Positions 7,477 to 15,069 of a stretch of DNA of 23,503 bases are shown piece after piece; the first letter of the stretch is position 1; each line of letters begins with the position of its first letter. Position numbers and translations under genes: made by a program. The stretch comes from Candidatus Woesearchaeota archaeon CG10_big_fil_rev_8_21_14_0_10_36_11. Its GTDB lineage: Archaea; Nanobdellota; Nanobdellia; Woesearchaeales; GW2011-AR9. The notes beneath the pieces are model-generated. The model searched no databases. It saw only the letters and a list, made by a program, of their open reading frames with translations, and had not been told where the DNA came from. The stretch covers positions 1-23,503 of the forward strand of contig PCYB01000022.1 in the NCBI GenBank assembly GCA_002762845.1, in the 5' to 3' direction.

Positions 7477-8697
7477 TTATTTCCTCAACGCATCCACGGG
7501 ACGCAATTTCGCAGCTTGTCTTGCAGGAAAAACGCCTGACGCAGCACCAACAAGGAATGCAAAGAGTAATGTTCCCAGTAACAAACTAATATTAAAATTT
7601 GCCTGAATCAAATATGAACCGTACACTTGAAAGGCAATAACTTCCACCAGTTTACTAATACCAAATCCTAAACTCACCCCAATAACACCACCAAAAAATC
7701 CTAAAAAACCAGACTCTATAAGGAACAACAGTAAAATTTGGTTGTTTTGAGCGCCTGTCGCTTTCATGATACCTATTTCACGAGTTCGTTCTGTAACGGC
7801 AGTATACATTGTGTTCATGATACCAATACCGCCGACAACAAGTGATATTCCAGCGATACCAATCAAAACTCCCTGAACAATTAATAATATGGTGTTTAAT
7901 GTTTCAAGTATTTGGCCAGGCGTTTCGACACTAAAATCTTCCTTTCCTTCATCAACATTTCTCTGTTGACGTAATTCTTTTTTTATCCTTTCTGCAACTA
8001 AATTTAAATCACCCTCGACAAGAACTTTTACAGCGACCATATCATATTCGTCGTTGAGATCCATAATTTCTCTAAAAATACTTTCAGAAAGAATTATTGA
8101 ACCGTCTTTTATCGGATTGCCAGACTTTTTTAAAATACCAACTACTTCAAACTTGTTGTCAAAAATAGTTATCTTGTCGCGAACGTTAACTGGTTTGTTA
8201 AAATAGTTGTCGTAATAATTATATCCCACTATGACCTTGTATTTGTCAGTTCTTTTAAGCATACGGCCAAATTCAATTTCATAATCGTTTGCTTCAATTG
8301 CTAAATCCCATTCACTGCTTGTTCCATCATTAGGCATGGATATGATATAATCGTACTTGACCTCATCATTAAACTCAATCTTTGCAGAACGTATAAGACG
8401 ACCAACAACAGTATCGACCCCATTGGTCTTTTCTATAATGTTTTTATCTTTAGATGTTAACGGGTTTGAAACGTCCGTTCCGGGAGGACCAAACCCAGTT
8501 TCTGCTGACTGGATCACTAATTTATCTGAACCTAAACTAACAAACTGTTCTGCAATAGCCGTCTGCATTCCCTGAGAAAGGGATATCAGCGCAACGACTG
8601 CAGCAATACCAACAAAAATTCCAATCATCGTCAGCCAGCTTCGTAGTTTTCGTTGACGAGCACCCCTATAGGCAAGACGGAAGTAATCCTTTACCAT
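7477..8697 (-). CDS. FtsX/MacB-family ABC permease, copy 2
   Basis: This 406-residue paralogue of the neighbouring permease has the same order: basic head, TM1 at about 19-41, a large outer domain, and three C-terminal TM segments with GIMNTMYTAVTERTREIGIMKATGA and the terminal FPARQAAKLRPVDALR. Two different permeases with one ATPase suggest a heterodimer, as inferred from gene order. The gene begins 19 bases after the stop of the CARDB/COG1361-like protein gene and ends three bases before the next permease, so it is part of one operon. The extracytoplasmic domains of the two copies have diverged more than the membrane parts, as expected if each contacts a different partner. Confidence 0.92.
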   Translation of the reverse strand: MVKDYFRLAYRGARQRKLRSWLTMIGIFVGIAAVVALISLSQGMQTAIAEQFVSLGSDKLVIQSAETGFGPPGTDVSNPLTSKDKNIIEKTNGVDTVVGRLIRSAKIEFNDEVKYDYIISMPNDGTSSEWDLAIEANDYEIEFGRMLKRTDKYKVIVGYNYYDNYFNKPVNVRDKITIFDNKFEVVGILKKSGNPIKDGSIILSESIFREIMDLNDEYDMVAVKVLVEGDLNLVAERIKKELRQQRNVDEGKEDFSVETPGQILETLNTILLIVQGVLIGIAGISLVVGGIGIMNTMYTAVTERTREIGIMKATGAQNNQILLLFLIESGFLGFFGGVIGVSLGFGISKLVEVIAFQVYGSYLIQANFNISLLLGTLLFAFLVGAASGVFPARQAAKLRPVDALRK

Positions 8698-8716
8698 TAT
8701 GTATACGTACCATCAC

Positions 8717-10003
8717 TTATTTCTTTTTCTTTTTCAGAAAAGGAATTCTTTTTCGCCATTTGTATAAGAATTCTTCAGGATTCTTTTTATAGCCCCTATA
8801 TAAGAAAATTCCAACAACAATACAAAGTATGATAAAAAAATACACACCCGCATTACTGCTTTCAAGCACTCCGAACCGTTTAAGTTGGGAAGAAGAATAT
8901 AAGTTCATCTCCAGTTCAAAATGTTGCTGATACGGTTTATTATTTGCGTCACGATACTGTAACTTTACTGGAAATCGTAATATATCAACATTGTTATTAA
9001 CATAAATATTTATCTCTTCACTCTCGGTATCATCAGAGTCCACGTCACCAATATAAAAATAATCGCTGGTGGAAATGAGTTGGAAGTCCTCAGAAGGTTC
9101 AATAAATAATTCAAGAAGTTTTACATTAGTTGTTCCTGCATTCACAATACTTAATGTTATTATTCCTTCTTTTTTTTCCTGAAGAACAGTACTTTTCTTG
9201 ATTAGTGGCCGAACTGCTGGTGCACTACCAACATTTACTGCAAGAATATCACTTACGGAATAGGCATTTCCTTTTTCATCATTGTATGTTATGTCTAATG
9301 GTATTTTGTACAGCCCGCCAACAGCATCTGGTTCTGCAATGACATTAAACGTAAGAGTGTTTTGATATCCTGACTTAAGTTGTGACAAAATTCTTTCTGA
9401 TGAAGAACGGTACGGTGCAAGTGGCGAATTGGTAGCATCAAAATCTAATTTAAACGTAATATCTTTCAATAATGAATCTGCTAAGTTTTTCACAAGGAAA
9501 CTAATTTCTGCTGTTCCTCCCGGAGGTACTTCTGAAGGATCTGATGTTATGGACGAAATTTCTAACACAGCATCATGTGTTTGAATATCGATAAGGAACT
9601 CATCATTTTTATAACTTACACCATTCTCACCCATATTGACAGTAAGTTCTATTTCAGATTCTCCTTCAACAGCTTCCTCATCAACTTTAAGTTTATATTC
9701 AACAATAACGGCATCCGCTCCCGTTGAACCTGCACGCAATTTTCCAACATTTTGAGTTGCAGTACCCCCATACAATTTAAACGGAAATTTAGGAATGATA
9801 GTTACTATCGTATCATCAGTAGTTTCTTTTCCTTCATTTTCTATTTTGAATTTAACAGTAACTATCTGACCTGGTTCAACTGGATCTGGTGATTGAGACA
9901 GAAGAGTAACGTCAATTTTTGGATAATTCCCAATGACAAGTCCTTGAGATAATGGAACAATAAATAGTATAATTACCAGTAGAACAAAAATATGATTCTT
10001 CAT
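8717..10003 (-). CDS. Secreted CARDB/COG1361-like surface protein with C-terminal membrane anchor
   Basis: Translation from the ATG at 10003 gives 428 residues. There is an N-terminal signal peptide (about 1-22), three or four Ig-like beta-sandwich stretches with CARDB/COG1361 character (phrases such as PDPVEPGQIVTVKFKIENEG and SDPSEVPPGGTAEISFLVKN), a TM segment at about 386-406, and a strongly basic tail ending KKKKK. The open frame extends to 10081, but a clear AAGGTGG Shine-Dalgarno sits seven bases before 10003, so the longer start is rejected. The gene heads the ABC operon; such COG1361 proteins commonly accompany MacB-type exporters in archaea. It may be the outer partner or the cargo of the exporter. 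No enzyme motif is present. Confidence 0.87.
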   Translation of the reverse strand: MKNHIFVLLVIILFIVPLSQGLVIGNYPKIDVTLLSQSPDPVEPGQIVTVKFKIENEGKETTDDTIVTIIPKFPFKLYGGTATQNVGKLRAGSTGADAVIVEYKLKVDEEAVEGESEIELTVNMGENGVSYKNDEFLIDIQTHDAVLEISSITSDPSEVPPGGTAEISFLVKNLADSLLKDITFKLDFDATNSPLAPYRSSSERILSQLKSGYQNTLTFNVIAEPDAVGGLYKIPLDITYNDEKGNAYSVSDILAVNVGSAPAVRPLIKKSTVLQEKKEGIITLSIVNAGTTNVKLLELFIEPSEDFQLISTSDYFYIGDVDSDDTESEEINIYVNNNVDILRFPVKLQYRDANNKPYQQHFELEMNLYSSSQLKRFGVLESSNAGVYFFIILCIVVGIFLYRGYKKNPEEFLYKWRKRIPFLKKKKK

Positions 10004-10037
10004 GTAGCCACCTTTTTCATTTAAGAGAATAAAATCG

Positions 10038-10050
10038 TTTATAAATATAT
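10038..10050 (-). promoter_or_regulatory. Promoter of the ABC-exporter operon
   Basis: The minus strand reads ATATATTTATAAAC about 35-47 bases upstream of the start at 10003, giving a leader of about 10-20 bases containing AAGGTGG. It lies in the divergent gap shared with the nucleotidyltransferase gene that begins at 10133 on the other strand. Confidence 0.6.
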
Positions 10051-10132
10051 TGGCCACATACATCAAGAAAAAAGGAATCACTCAGCAATAGTTAAAAATC
10101 TTAATAAGCATTCACTCTTTATGTGAGGGATA

Positions 10133-10939
10133 ATGGAATTTAGGATGGAGAAAAAGGAGAACGAAAATATTCATAAATATCCCACAGACGATCTCAAGAT
10201 AGCAACAAAATTTGCAACTGCAGTACAAAAAGAATTGCAAGAGTTTTGTGTTGGCGTTATTTTGTTTGGAAGTACAGCACGAAAAAAAACAACAACAGAA
10301 AGTGATATTGACGTCCTTGTCATTACGGACGATGCCTCATTTCCCATTACTGAAGCCCTTATAGAAGGATACAGAATCATTGTTGAAAACATTATACGGA
10401 CCGTCTCAATGAAATTGCACGTAACATCAATGACGTTTACATCGTTTTGGGAACATACACGGAACGGCGATCCCGTCGTTGTAAACATTTTACGTGACGG
10501 TGTTGCACTTATTGATAAAGGATTTTTCTATCCGCTTCAAAAACTGTTAACACAAGGCCGCGTGAGACCATCAGAAGAAAGTGTGTGGCGATATTTTGGA
10601 AGAGCACCGCGAACGTTACTCAATTCACGATGGCACCTATTGCAGGCAACGCTTGATCTTTATTGGGGTGTTATTGATGCAGCACATGCTGCTCTTATGC
10701 GAGCACATCAGATACCTCCGACACCGGAACATGTTGCAGACCTTCTTGAGAAAGCGTACGTCAAACATAAATTGTTAGAAGCAAAATATGTTGAGACCAT
10801 GCGAAGATTTTACAAAATAAGCAAAATGATTACGCATCGGGAAATCAAAGAGATTAAAGGTGCTGAATACGAACGATACTATGATGAAGCCGAAGCGTTT
10901 GTAAGGCGTATGCGAAAGTTAGTTGATAAAAGATACTAA
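10133..10939 (+). CDS. MNT-type nucleotidyltransferase fused to a HEPN-like domain
   Basis: The 268-residue protein has an N-terminal minimal nucleotidyltransferase fold with GSTARKKTTTESDIDVLVI at about 46-64, where Gly46-Ser47 and Asp58/Asp60 are the expected nucleotide and metal ligands. The C-terminal half (about 150-268) is all-helical and HEPN-like. MNT and HEPN are often separate antitoxin and toxin genes; here they are one chain. No RNase-type R-x4-6-H motif was found in the helical half, so toxin activity looks unlikely. A GAGGG Shine-Dalgarno precedes the chosen ATG at 10133; a second in-frame ATG lies at 10145. It probably adenylylates or otherwise nucleotidylates a target, but the substrate is unknown. 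It is followed by a separate gltX promoter, so no functional link is implied. Confidence 0.85.
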   Translation: MEFRMEKKENENIHKYPTDDLKIATKFATAVQKELQEFCVGVILFGSTARKKTTTESDIDVLVITDDASFPITEALIEGYRIIVENIIRTVSMKLHVTSMTFTSFWEHTRNGDPVVVNILRDGVALIDKGFFYPLQKLLTQGRVRPSEESVWRYFGRAPRTLLNSRWHLLQATLDLYWGVIDAAHAALMRAHQIPPTPEHVADLLEKAYVKHKLLEAKYVETMRRFYKISKMITHREIKEIKGAEYERYYDEAEAFVRRMRKLVDKRY

Positions 10940-10962
10940 CAAAGCAAAACTTATTCTCGAAA

Positions 10963-10973
10963 CATTTAATAAT
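10963..10973 (+). promoter_or_regulatory. TATA box of gltX
   Basis: CATTTAATAAT is centred about 27 bases upstream of the ATG at 10996, and no Shine-Dalgarno lies between them, which indicates a leaderless message. Confidence 0.6.
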
Positions 10974-10995
10974 CATTTCATTATTCTAATCATTG

Positions 10996-12693
10996 ATGAG
11001 AAAAACTATTCTGCAACATGCGCTTAAGAACGCATTGGATTTCGGTGGCAGCATTAATAGTAAAGTTGTTCTGGGGTTAACATTACGAGATAAACCTGAA
11101 CTTAAAACAGACATTCCTGCAATTGTACGGGAAATTGAAAACGTAATACATGAAATTAAATCCTATTCGCAGACAAAAATGAAAGCTGAACTTACAAAGA
11201 TTGCGCCTGAATTGCGTAAGGAAAAAAAAGAACCAACAATCGAAGGACCATTAAAACCATTGCCAAATGCAATAAAAGGAAAAGTAATTCTGCGAATGGC
11301 ACCATCGCCATCAGGACCGCTTCATATAGGTCATGCGTATGGCGCGTCATTAAATTATGAATATGCAAAAATGTATGGGGGAAAGTTTATTGTACGGATC
11401 GAAGATACAAACCCAGAAAATATTTACGAGCCGGCATACAAATTTATTGAAAACGATGCGCAATGGTTAACTGAGAATCATGTTGATACGGTATTTATTC
11501 AATCGTCACGGTTGGGAAAATATTACGATGCTGCAGAACAACTCGTACAAAAAGGAAAAGCGTACGTGTGCACATGTAACGTTGACACGTGGAGAACGAT
11601 GAAAACACAAAATGAAAGATGTCCGTGCCGACCATTAAATGCAAAAGAACAACAAACACGATATGCAAAAATGTTTGGGGAGTATGCCGAAGGAGAAGCG
11701 GTTCTACGATTAAAAACTGACATTAACGATAAGAACCCTGCAATGAGAGATTTTTCTATTATGCGAATTAATGAACATGTCCATCCAAAAACAGGAACTA
11801 AAAACCGAGTTTGGCCGATGATGGTACTTGCTGTTGCAGTTGACGACCACGAGATGAGTGTTACTCATGTTCTTAATGGTAAGGAACATGCAGACAATGC
11901 AAAGAAAGAAGCTATCATAATGAATTATTTAGGATGGCAACCACCGGAATATAAACATTGGGGGAGGATTAATTTTGAAGGATTTCGAGTTAGTGCGTCA
12001 AAAACGCGGTTAGCAATTGAACAAAAGAAATATACTGGCTGGGACGACATTAGAATTCCTTTCTTACTTGCATTACGAAGGAGGGGGTACCAAGCTGGCG
12101 CATTCAGGCGATATGCGTTAGAGATTGGTTTAAGTTTGAACGACAAAACCGTTCCAATTGAAGAGTTCTGGAAAAACGTGAATGCGTTCAATAAAGAAAT
12201 AGTTGAGTCTAAAGCAAACAGGTACTTTTTTGTTGATAATCCTGTAGAAATCAGTCTTAAAGATGCGCCTGTAAGGACAGTTGAGTTAGATTTCCATCCA
12301 GACTTTCCAAAAAGAGGGAAACGAAAGTTAAAAGTGGAAAAAGAAATTCACATTTCAAAAAATGATTATACAAAATTGGGTGAAGGAAAAGTGCATAGGT
12401 TCATGGACTATTGCAACTTTGAAATTGTAAAGAAAAAGTTTGTGTTTGTCTCTGAACCATATGATGATTTTAAAAGTGCAAAAAATAAAGGGATGATTAT
12501 TCATTGGGTTCCTGTTGGAGAAGAAATTGATGTTGACGTTCTGTTGGAAGACGGAAAGTTTGTCAGAGGTATAGGAGAAAAAACAATGAAACAACTGAAT
12601 AGTGGGGATATTGTCCAGTTGGAAAGACGATATTTTGCACGTGTTGACACAAAAGAAAAAAATAAAATTATACTGTGGTATTTACATAAATAA
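10996..12693 (+). CDS. gltX: Glutamyl-tRNA synthetase, archaeal type
   Basis: This enzyme charges tRNA-Glu with glutamate, and possibly tRNA-Gln if the organism uses the amidation route. The 565-residue size and layout match archaeal/eukaryotic GluRS: an N-terminal helical region (1-95), a class I catalytic core with PSGPLHIGH (HIGH at 110-113), a probable zinc site CTC...CPC (Cys192, 194, 209, 211), the acceptor-binding segment HVLNGKEHADN, the KMSKS-equivalent RVSASKT (331-337), and a C-terminal beta-barrel anticodon domain. A TTG at 10993 immediately precedes the ATG at 10996; the ATG is chosen because the TATA box lies about 26 bases upstream of it. The stop is followed at once by the Shine-Dalgarno of the next gene, suggesting co-transcription. 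Confidence 0.95.
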   Translation: MRKTILQHALKNALDFGGSINSKVVLGLTLRDKPELKTDIPAIVREIENVIHEIKSYSQTKMKAELTKIAPELRKEKKEPTIEGPLKPLPNAIKGKVILRMAPSPSGPLHIGHAYGASLNYEYAKMYGGKFIVRIEDTNPENIYEPAYKFIENDAQWLTENHVDTVFIQSSRLGKYYDAAEQLVQKGKAYVCTCNVDTWRTMKTQNERCPCRPLNAKEQQTRYAKMFGEYAEGEAVLRLKTDINDKNPAMRDFSIMRINEHVHPKTGTKNRVWPMMVLAVAVDDHEMSVTHVLNGKEHADNAKKEAIIMNYLGWQPPEYKHWGRINFEGFRVSASKTRLAIEQKKYTGWDDIRIPFLLALRRRGYQAGAFRRYALEIGLSLNDKTVPIEEFWKNVNAFNKEIVESKANRYFFVDNPVEISLKDAPVRTVELDFHPDFPKRGKRKLKVEKEIHISKNDYTKLGEGKVHRFMDYCNFEIVKKKFVFVSEPYDDFKSAKNKGMIIHWVPVGEEIDVDVLLEDGKFVRGIGEKTMKQLNSGDIVQLERRYFARVDTKEKNKIILWYLHK

Positions 12694-12709
12694 GAGGTGG
12701 CTTTAGACA

Positions 12710-13189
12710 ATGGGAAAAATCAGTCGGGATACGCCGTTGGCGGAGATTACGTTACGACGGTACGAAAAACCAATAATGGGCGAGAGAGATTTGGTACGAA
12801 AATTCTGCTTGTCTGTTGGACTATTACAACCAGGAGATTCGCGTGACGTTGTTGTTGATGTACTGCAAACGCTTTTAAAAGCAAAACAACGGCGGGAAGA
12901 GTTACATTCAGAAGAGATTAAAAACCATGTCATGGAATACAGAAAAAAGAATAGCTTACCAATGCTTGGAATTGCATCATCTAATATCCGGCGGCAATTA
13001 AAACGGTTAAAAGATTTACATTTGATTGAAACTAATGCTAACTTATACAGAATTACTGAGTGGAATACTATTTCAGAAATATTTGAAGAAAAAGTGCATA
13101 ATTTCTTGATACAATCGGTATTGAGTAGAGTACGTGATTACGTGCAAAAGATTGATGAAGAGTTTGGTGGTGAAGAAAATAGGAATTGA
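12710..13189 (+). CDS. Conserved-looking winged-helix-like protein of unknown function
   Basis: The 159-residue protein starts behind a GAGGTGG Shine-Dalgarno that overlaps the gltX stop region, so it is probably co-transcribed with gltX. It opens with LRRYEKP and a segment rich in conserved-looking residues (VRKFCLSVGLLQPGDSRD at about 29-46). A helix-turn-helix or winged-helix-like stretch follows at about 85-120 (SNIRRQLKRLKDLHLIETNANLYRITEW), then a C-terminal helical tail. A winged-helix DNA- or RNA-binding role is plausible but only inferred from secondary-structure feel. The last 35 bases overlap the next small gene in another frame. No enzyme motif, no membrane segment and no family that can be named with confidence. 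Confidence 0.75.
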   Translation: MGKISRDTPLAEITLRRYEKPIMGERDLVRKFCLSVGLLQPGDSRDVVVDVLQTLLKAKQRREELHSEEIKNHVMEYRKKNSLPMLGIASSNIRRQLKRLKDLHLIETNANLYRITEWNTISEIFEEKVHNFLIQSVLSRVRDYVQKIDEEFGGEENRN

Positions 13190-13415
13190 AGATCTGCCAG
13201 TGATTGACAAAACAGAAATAACGAGGAAATCTGATAGAGCTCGTGAAGTAAGAGCAAGTTTACGAATTGTTGGTGTTTATACCGTTAAAGAACATAATGA
13301 AATCTTAAGAGAAAGAGCAGCTTCTGTTGCGGCAATTAGAATAGAACAAGGAGTAGGTACCATGGCTGATGCAGAAGTGTTAAGTTATGCTACAGAAGAA
13401 CATTATAAACCATAA
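13155..13415 (+). CDS. Small protein of unknown function overlapping the upstream gene
   Basis: This frame encodes 86 residues if the ATG at 13155 is used; GTG codons at 13167 and 13170 are alternative starts that reduce the overlap with the preceding stop at 13189. The protein is hydrophilic, with many Arg, Glu and Ala residues (DRAREVRASLRIV, RERAASVAAIRIEQG), probably mostly helical, and has no signal peptide, TM segment, cysteine pair or recognised domain. The 4-base-class overlap and same orientation with the winged-helix-like gene suggest translational coupling in the gltX operon. It may be a partner of that protein. Coding status is fairly likely because of the tight operon placement, but function is unknown. 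Confidence 0.6.
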   Translation: MKSLVVKKIGIEDLPVIDKTEITRKSDRAREVRASLRIVGVYTVKEHNEILRERAASVAAIRIEQGVGTMADAEVLSYATEEHYKP

Positions 13416-13462
13416 AGAAATCATCAAGAGACTAAATTGAAATAAGCAAAATAAAGTTAAAA

Positions 13463-13726
13463 TTAAATAATATCTTCTTCAGCAACAACAATGAAATCGC
13501 CTGTTGCAATAACTGCAGAGAATGGTATTAAAATCTGAGAGTCTTTCGTTTTTTCAAGTTCCATCCTATCCGTATAGGACGTAGGATTGCGAAGGACTAG
13601 ATGAATAAGTTCTCCTGAACTAGCTTCAAATATTAAGTCGCCAACGTCACCAAACTTTTTACCTGACTTTGAGACTATTGTTTTTCCCAAGAGTTCTTTA
13701 GAATAGACTTTATCTTTTTCGACCAT
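13463..13726 (-). CDS. PRC-barrel domain protein
   Basis: This 87-residue protein consists of a single PRC-barrel. It opens with YSKELLGKTIVSKSGKKFGDVGDLIFEASSGEL (given by its ends: Tyr8 to Leu40), the typical 'change/keep-setting, G-x-x-h-G-x-h-x-D-h' pattern, and ends with ILIPFSAVIATGDFIVV, where PF(S)xVxxxGDxhhh is the usual closing strand. Stand-alone archaeal PRC-barrel proteins include the CdpB-type division factors, but many others have no known role, so a division function here is only a possibility. A GAGGGTGA Shine-Dalgarno precedes the ATG, with a TATA element at about 13783-13793. It is convergent with the small gene ending at 13415. Confidence 0.88.
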   Translation of the reverse strand: MVEKDKVYSKELLGKTIVSKSGKKFGDVGDLIFEASSGELIHLVLRNPTSYTDRMELEKTKDSQILIPFSAVIATGDFIVVAEEDII

Positions 13727-13782
13727 TATGATTCACCCTCATGTTTCTTTTAAATATGACTGAGCATGAGAGAGGAAGGTGA

Positions 13783-13793
13783 GTATATAAAGT
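13783..13793 (-). promoter_or_regulatory. Promoter of the PRC-barrel gene
   Basis: The minus strand reads CTTTATATACTC here. A start site about 25 bases on would give a leader of roughly 30 bases that includes the GAGGGTGA Shine-Dalgarno at about 13733-13740. A second AT-rich element at 13747-13757 is closer but would leave the Shine-Dalgarno outside the message. Confidence 0.5.
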
Positions 13794-13822
13794 TTACGGT
13801 AGTGGAACACATACGCAGAAAA

Positions 13823-13833
13823 GCTTAATAAAA
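13823..13833 (+). promoter_or_regulatory. TATA box of lgt
   Basis: GCTTAATAAAA lies about 26-36 bases upstream of the ATG at 13859 with no Shine-Dalgarno between them, pointing to a leaderless lgt message. Confidence 0.55.
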
Positions 13834-13858
13834 CAAAGTAAAATCTAAAGAAGATTCA

Positions 13859-14635
13859 ATGTACATCAACAACCTTAATCCAGTCTTGCTCAATCTCGGC
13901 CCTTTAGAAATACGGTGGTATGGTATAGTATACGTTCTCGGCTTCTTCATGTCATTATGGTGGATGTTGTATCTCCAGAAAAAAGGAAAACCGGACATTC
14001 ATAAAGAACAAATATGGGATTTTGTATTTTATTGTATGGTCGGCGTTCTCGTTGGTGCACGCGTATTTATGATATTCTGGCAGCCGGAAATGTATCTTCT
14101 CAAACCATGGAATTTACTCAAGATTTGGGAAGGCGGTATGTCGTTCCATGGCGGTTTTGTAGGTATCGTAGTTGCAGGATGGTGGTATTGTAAAAAGAAT
14201 AAACTTAATTTTTGGACAATGGCAGACATTCTAAGCGTTCCTGCAATTTTCGTATTAGCATTAGGAAGAATAGCAAATTTTGTCAATGGTGAACTTATCG
14301 GCCGAGTATGGCCTGGTAAATGGTGTGTTGTGTTTCCCCAATATGATTCGTTATGTAGGCATCCAAGTACGCTCTACGCAGCAGCAAAACGATTTGTTGT
14401 GTTCGGCTGGCTCGTACTGTTAACATTTCGGCAGGAATTTAAGCCGGGCTTTATTTTCTGGAATTTTGTGTTTTTTGAAGGGCTTGGACGGTTTATTGTC
14501 GATTTCTACCGAGAAGATATTTTGTATGTAGGGTTAAGCTTGGGTCAATGGTTTAGTGCCATCATGATCATTGTTTCTCTCGTTATTTTTATGAAATATT
14601 ACAGAAATGAATGGAGAAAAATACAAAAGACTTAA
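13859..14635 (+). CDS. lgt: Prolipoprotein diacylglyceryl transferase
   Basis: Lgt is a multi-pass membrane enzyme that moves a diacylglyceryl group from phosphatidylglycerol to the lipobox cysteine of preprolipoproteins in bacteria. The 258 residues keep the family's landmarks: GPLEIRWYG (Tyr21), WEGGMSFHGG (His97), GRIANFVNGELIGR (Arg137, Asn140, Asn143, Glu145, Gly148) and RHPSTLY (167-173). The late motif RFIVDFYR (Arg211, Asp215) has Asp where Escherichia coli has Glu243. There are about seven hydrophobic segments. Lgt is a bacterial hallmark, and archaeal lipids are isoprenoid ethers, so the donor here would have to be archaeol-based or the lipids unusual. A lipobox cupredoxin lies two genes downstream. 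The family call is firm; the reaction in this host is inferred. Confidence 0.93.
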   Translation: MYINNLNPVLLNLGPLEIRWYGIVYVLGFFMSLWWMLYLQKKGKPDIHKEQIWDFVFYCMVGVLVGARVFMIFWQPEMYLLKPWNLLKIWEGGMSFHGGFVGIVVAGWWYCKKNKLNFWTMADILSVPAIFVLALGRIANFVNGELIGRVWPGKWCVVFPQYDSLCRHPSTLYAAAKRFVVFGWLVLLTFRQEFKPGFIFWNFVFFEGLGRFIVDFYREDILYVGLSLGQWFSAIMIIVSLVIFMKYYRNEWRKIQKT

Positions 14636-14681
14636 AAAGGAAAAGAGAAACATAGAGTAACTAATAGGGGGTGTTTTTACC

Positions 14682-15014
14682 ATGAAGAATAAAGACGTTG
14701 AAGAAGGAAAAGTGTTCGCATTTTTGGGAATCTTTTTAACTATAATTGGGTTCCTTATTGTACTGTTAACAAAGAAGGATAATAAATATGCAATGTTTTA
14801 CGCGAAACAAGGACTTGTATTATTCATAGTATATGTCATTGTAGCTGTTGCAAATATGGTCTTGATGTTTATTCCGTTCTTAGGATGGCTTATCATGTTT
14901 ATACTCGGGATAGGATTGTTAATTCTCTGGATTATCGGCATTGTGTATTCCCTGTCAGGAGAAGAAAAAGAGATTCCTCTGATTGGCAGTTTTGCAAAAA
15001 AAATTCACATTTGA
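14682..15014 (+). CDS. DUF4870-like small membrane protein
   Basis: The 110-residue protein has about three hydrophobic segments (10-29, 43-65, 66-92). It carries the DUF4870/Tic20-like phrase in which a charged turn is followed by YAMFYAKQGLVLFI (35-48; usually written as nkyvrfHakQslvl). The C terminus is short and basic (FAKKIHI). The start is set by a GGGGGTG Shine-Dalgarno about nine bases upstream. It sits between lgt and the lipoprotein gene in the same direction, so a joint envelope role is possible, though a T-rich tract separates it from the next gene. Function of the family is unknown. Confidence 0.82.
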   Translation: MKNKDVEEGKVFAFLGIFLTIIGFLIVLLTKKDNKYAMFYAKQGLVLFIVYVIVAVANMVLMFIPFLGWLIMFILGIGLLILWIIGIVYSLSGEEKEIPLIGSFAKKIHI

Positions 15015-15040
15015 TTTTTTTTAAATTTTATTTTTTTATA
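15015..15040 (+). terminator. T-rich tract after the DUF4870-like gene
   Basis: Right after the stop codon come runs of eight and seven T with little else, the usual form of an archaeal intrinsic terminator. The same stretch ends in TTTTTTTATAAT, which may also act as TATA box for the cupredoxin gene. Confidence 0.5.
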
Positions 15041-15069
15041 ATGGGTGATGGTTGTTTGGGGGATTAAAA

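Noticed and set aside
10004..10081. Longer start for the COG1361-like protein
   Set aside because: A Shine-Dalgarno AAGGTGG and a proper signal peptide both mark 10003 as the start; the longer reading would cross the TATA box.
10133..10939. Classical MNT/HEPN toxin-antitoxin module
   Set aside because: It is a single fused chain and no HEPN RNase motif was found.
13859..14635. Bacterial contamination of the contig, suggested by Lgt
   Set aside because: Flanking genes on both sides (archaeal GluRS, PRC-barrel, ABCE1, intron-bearing tRNA) and the archaeal TATA box before lgt indicate a resident archaeal gene.
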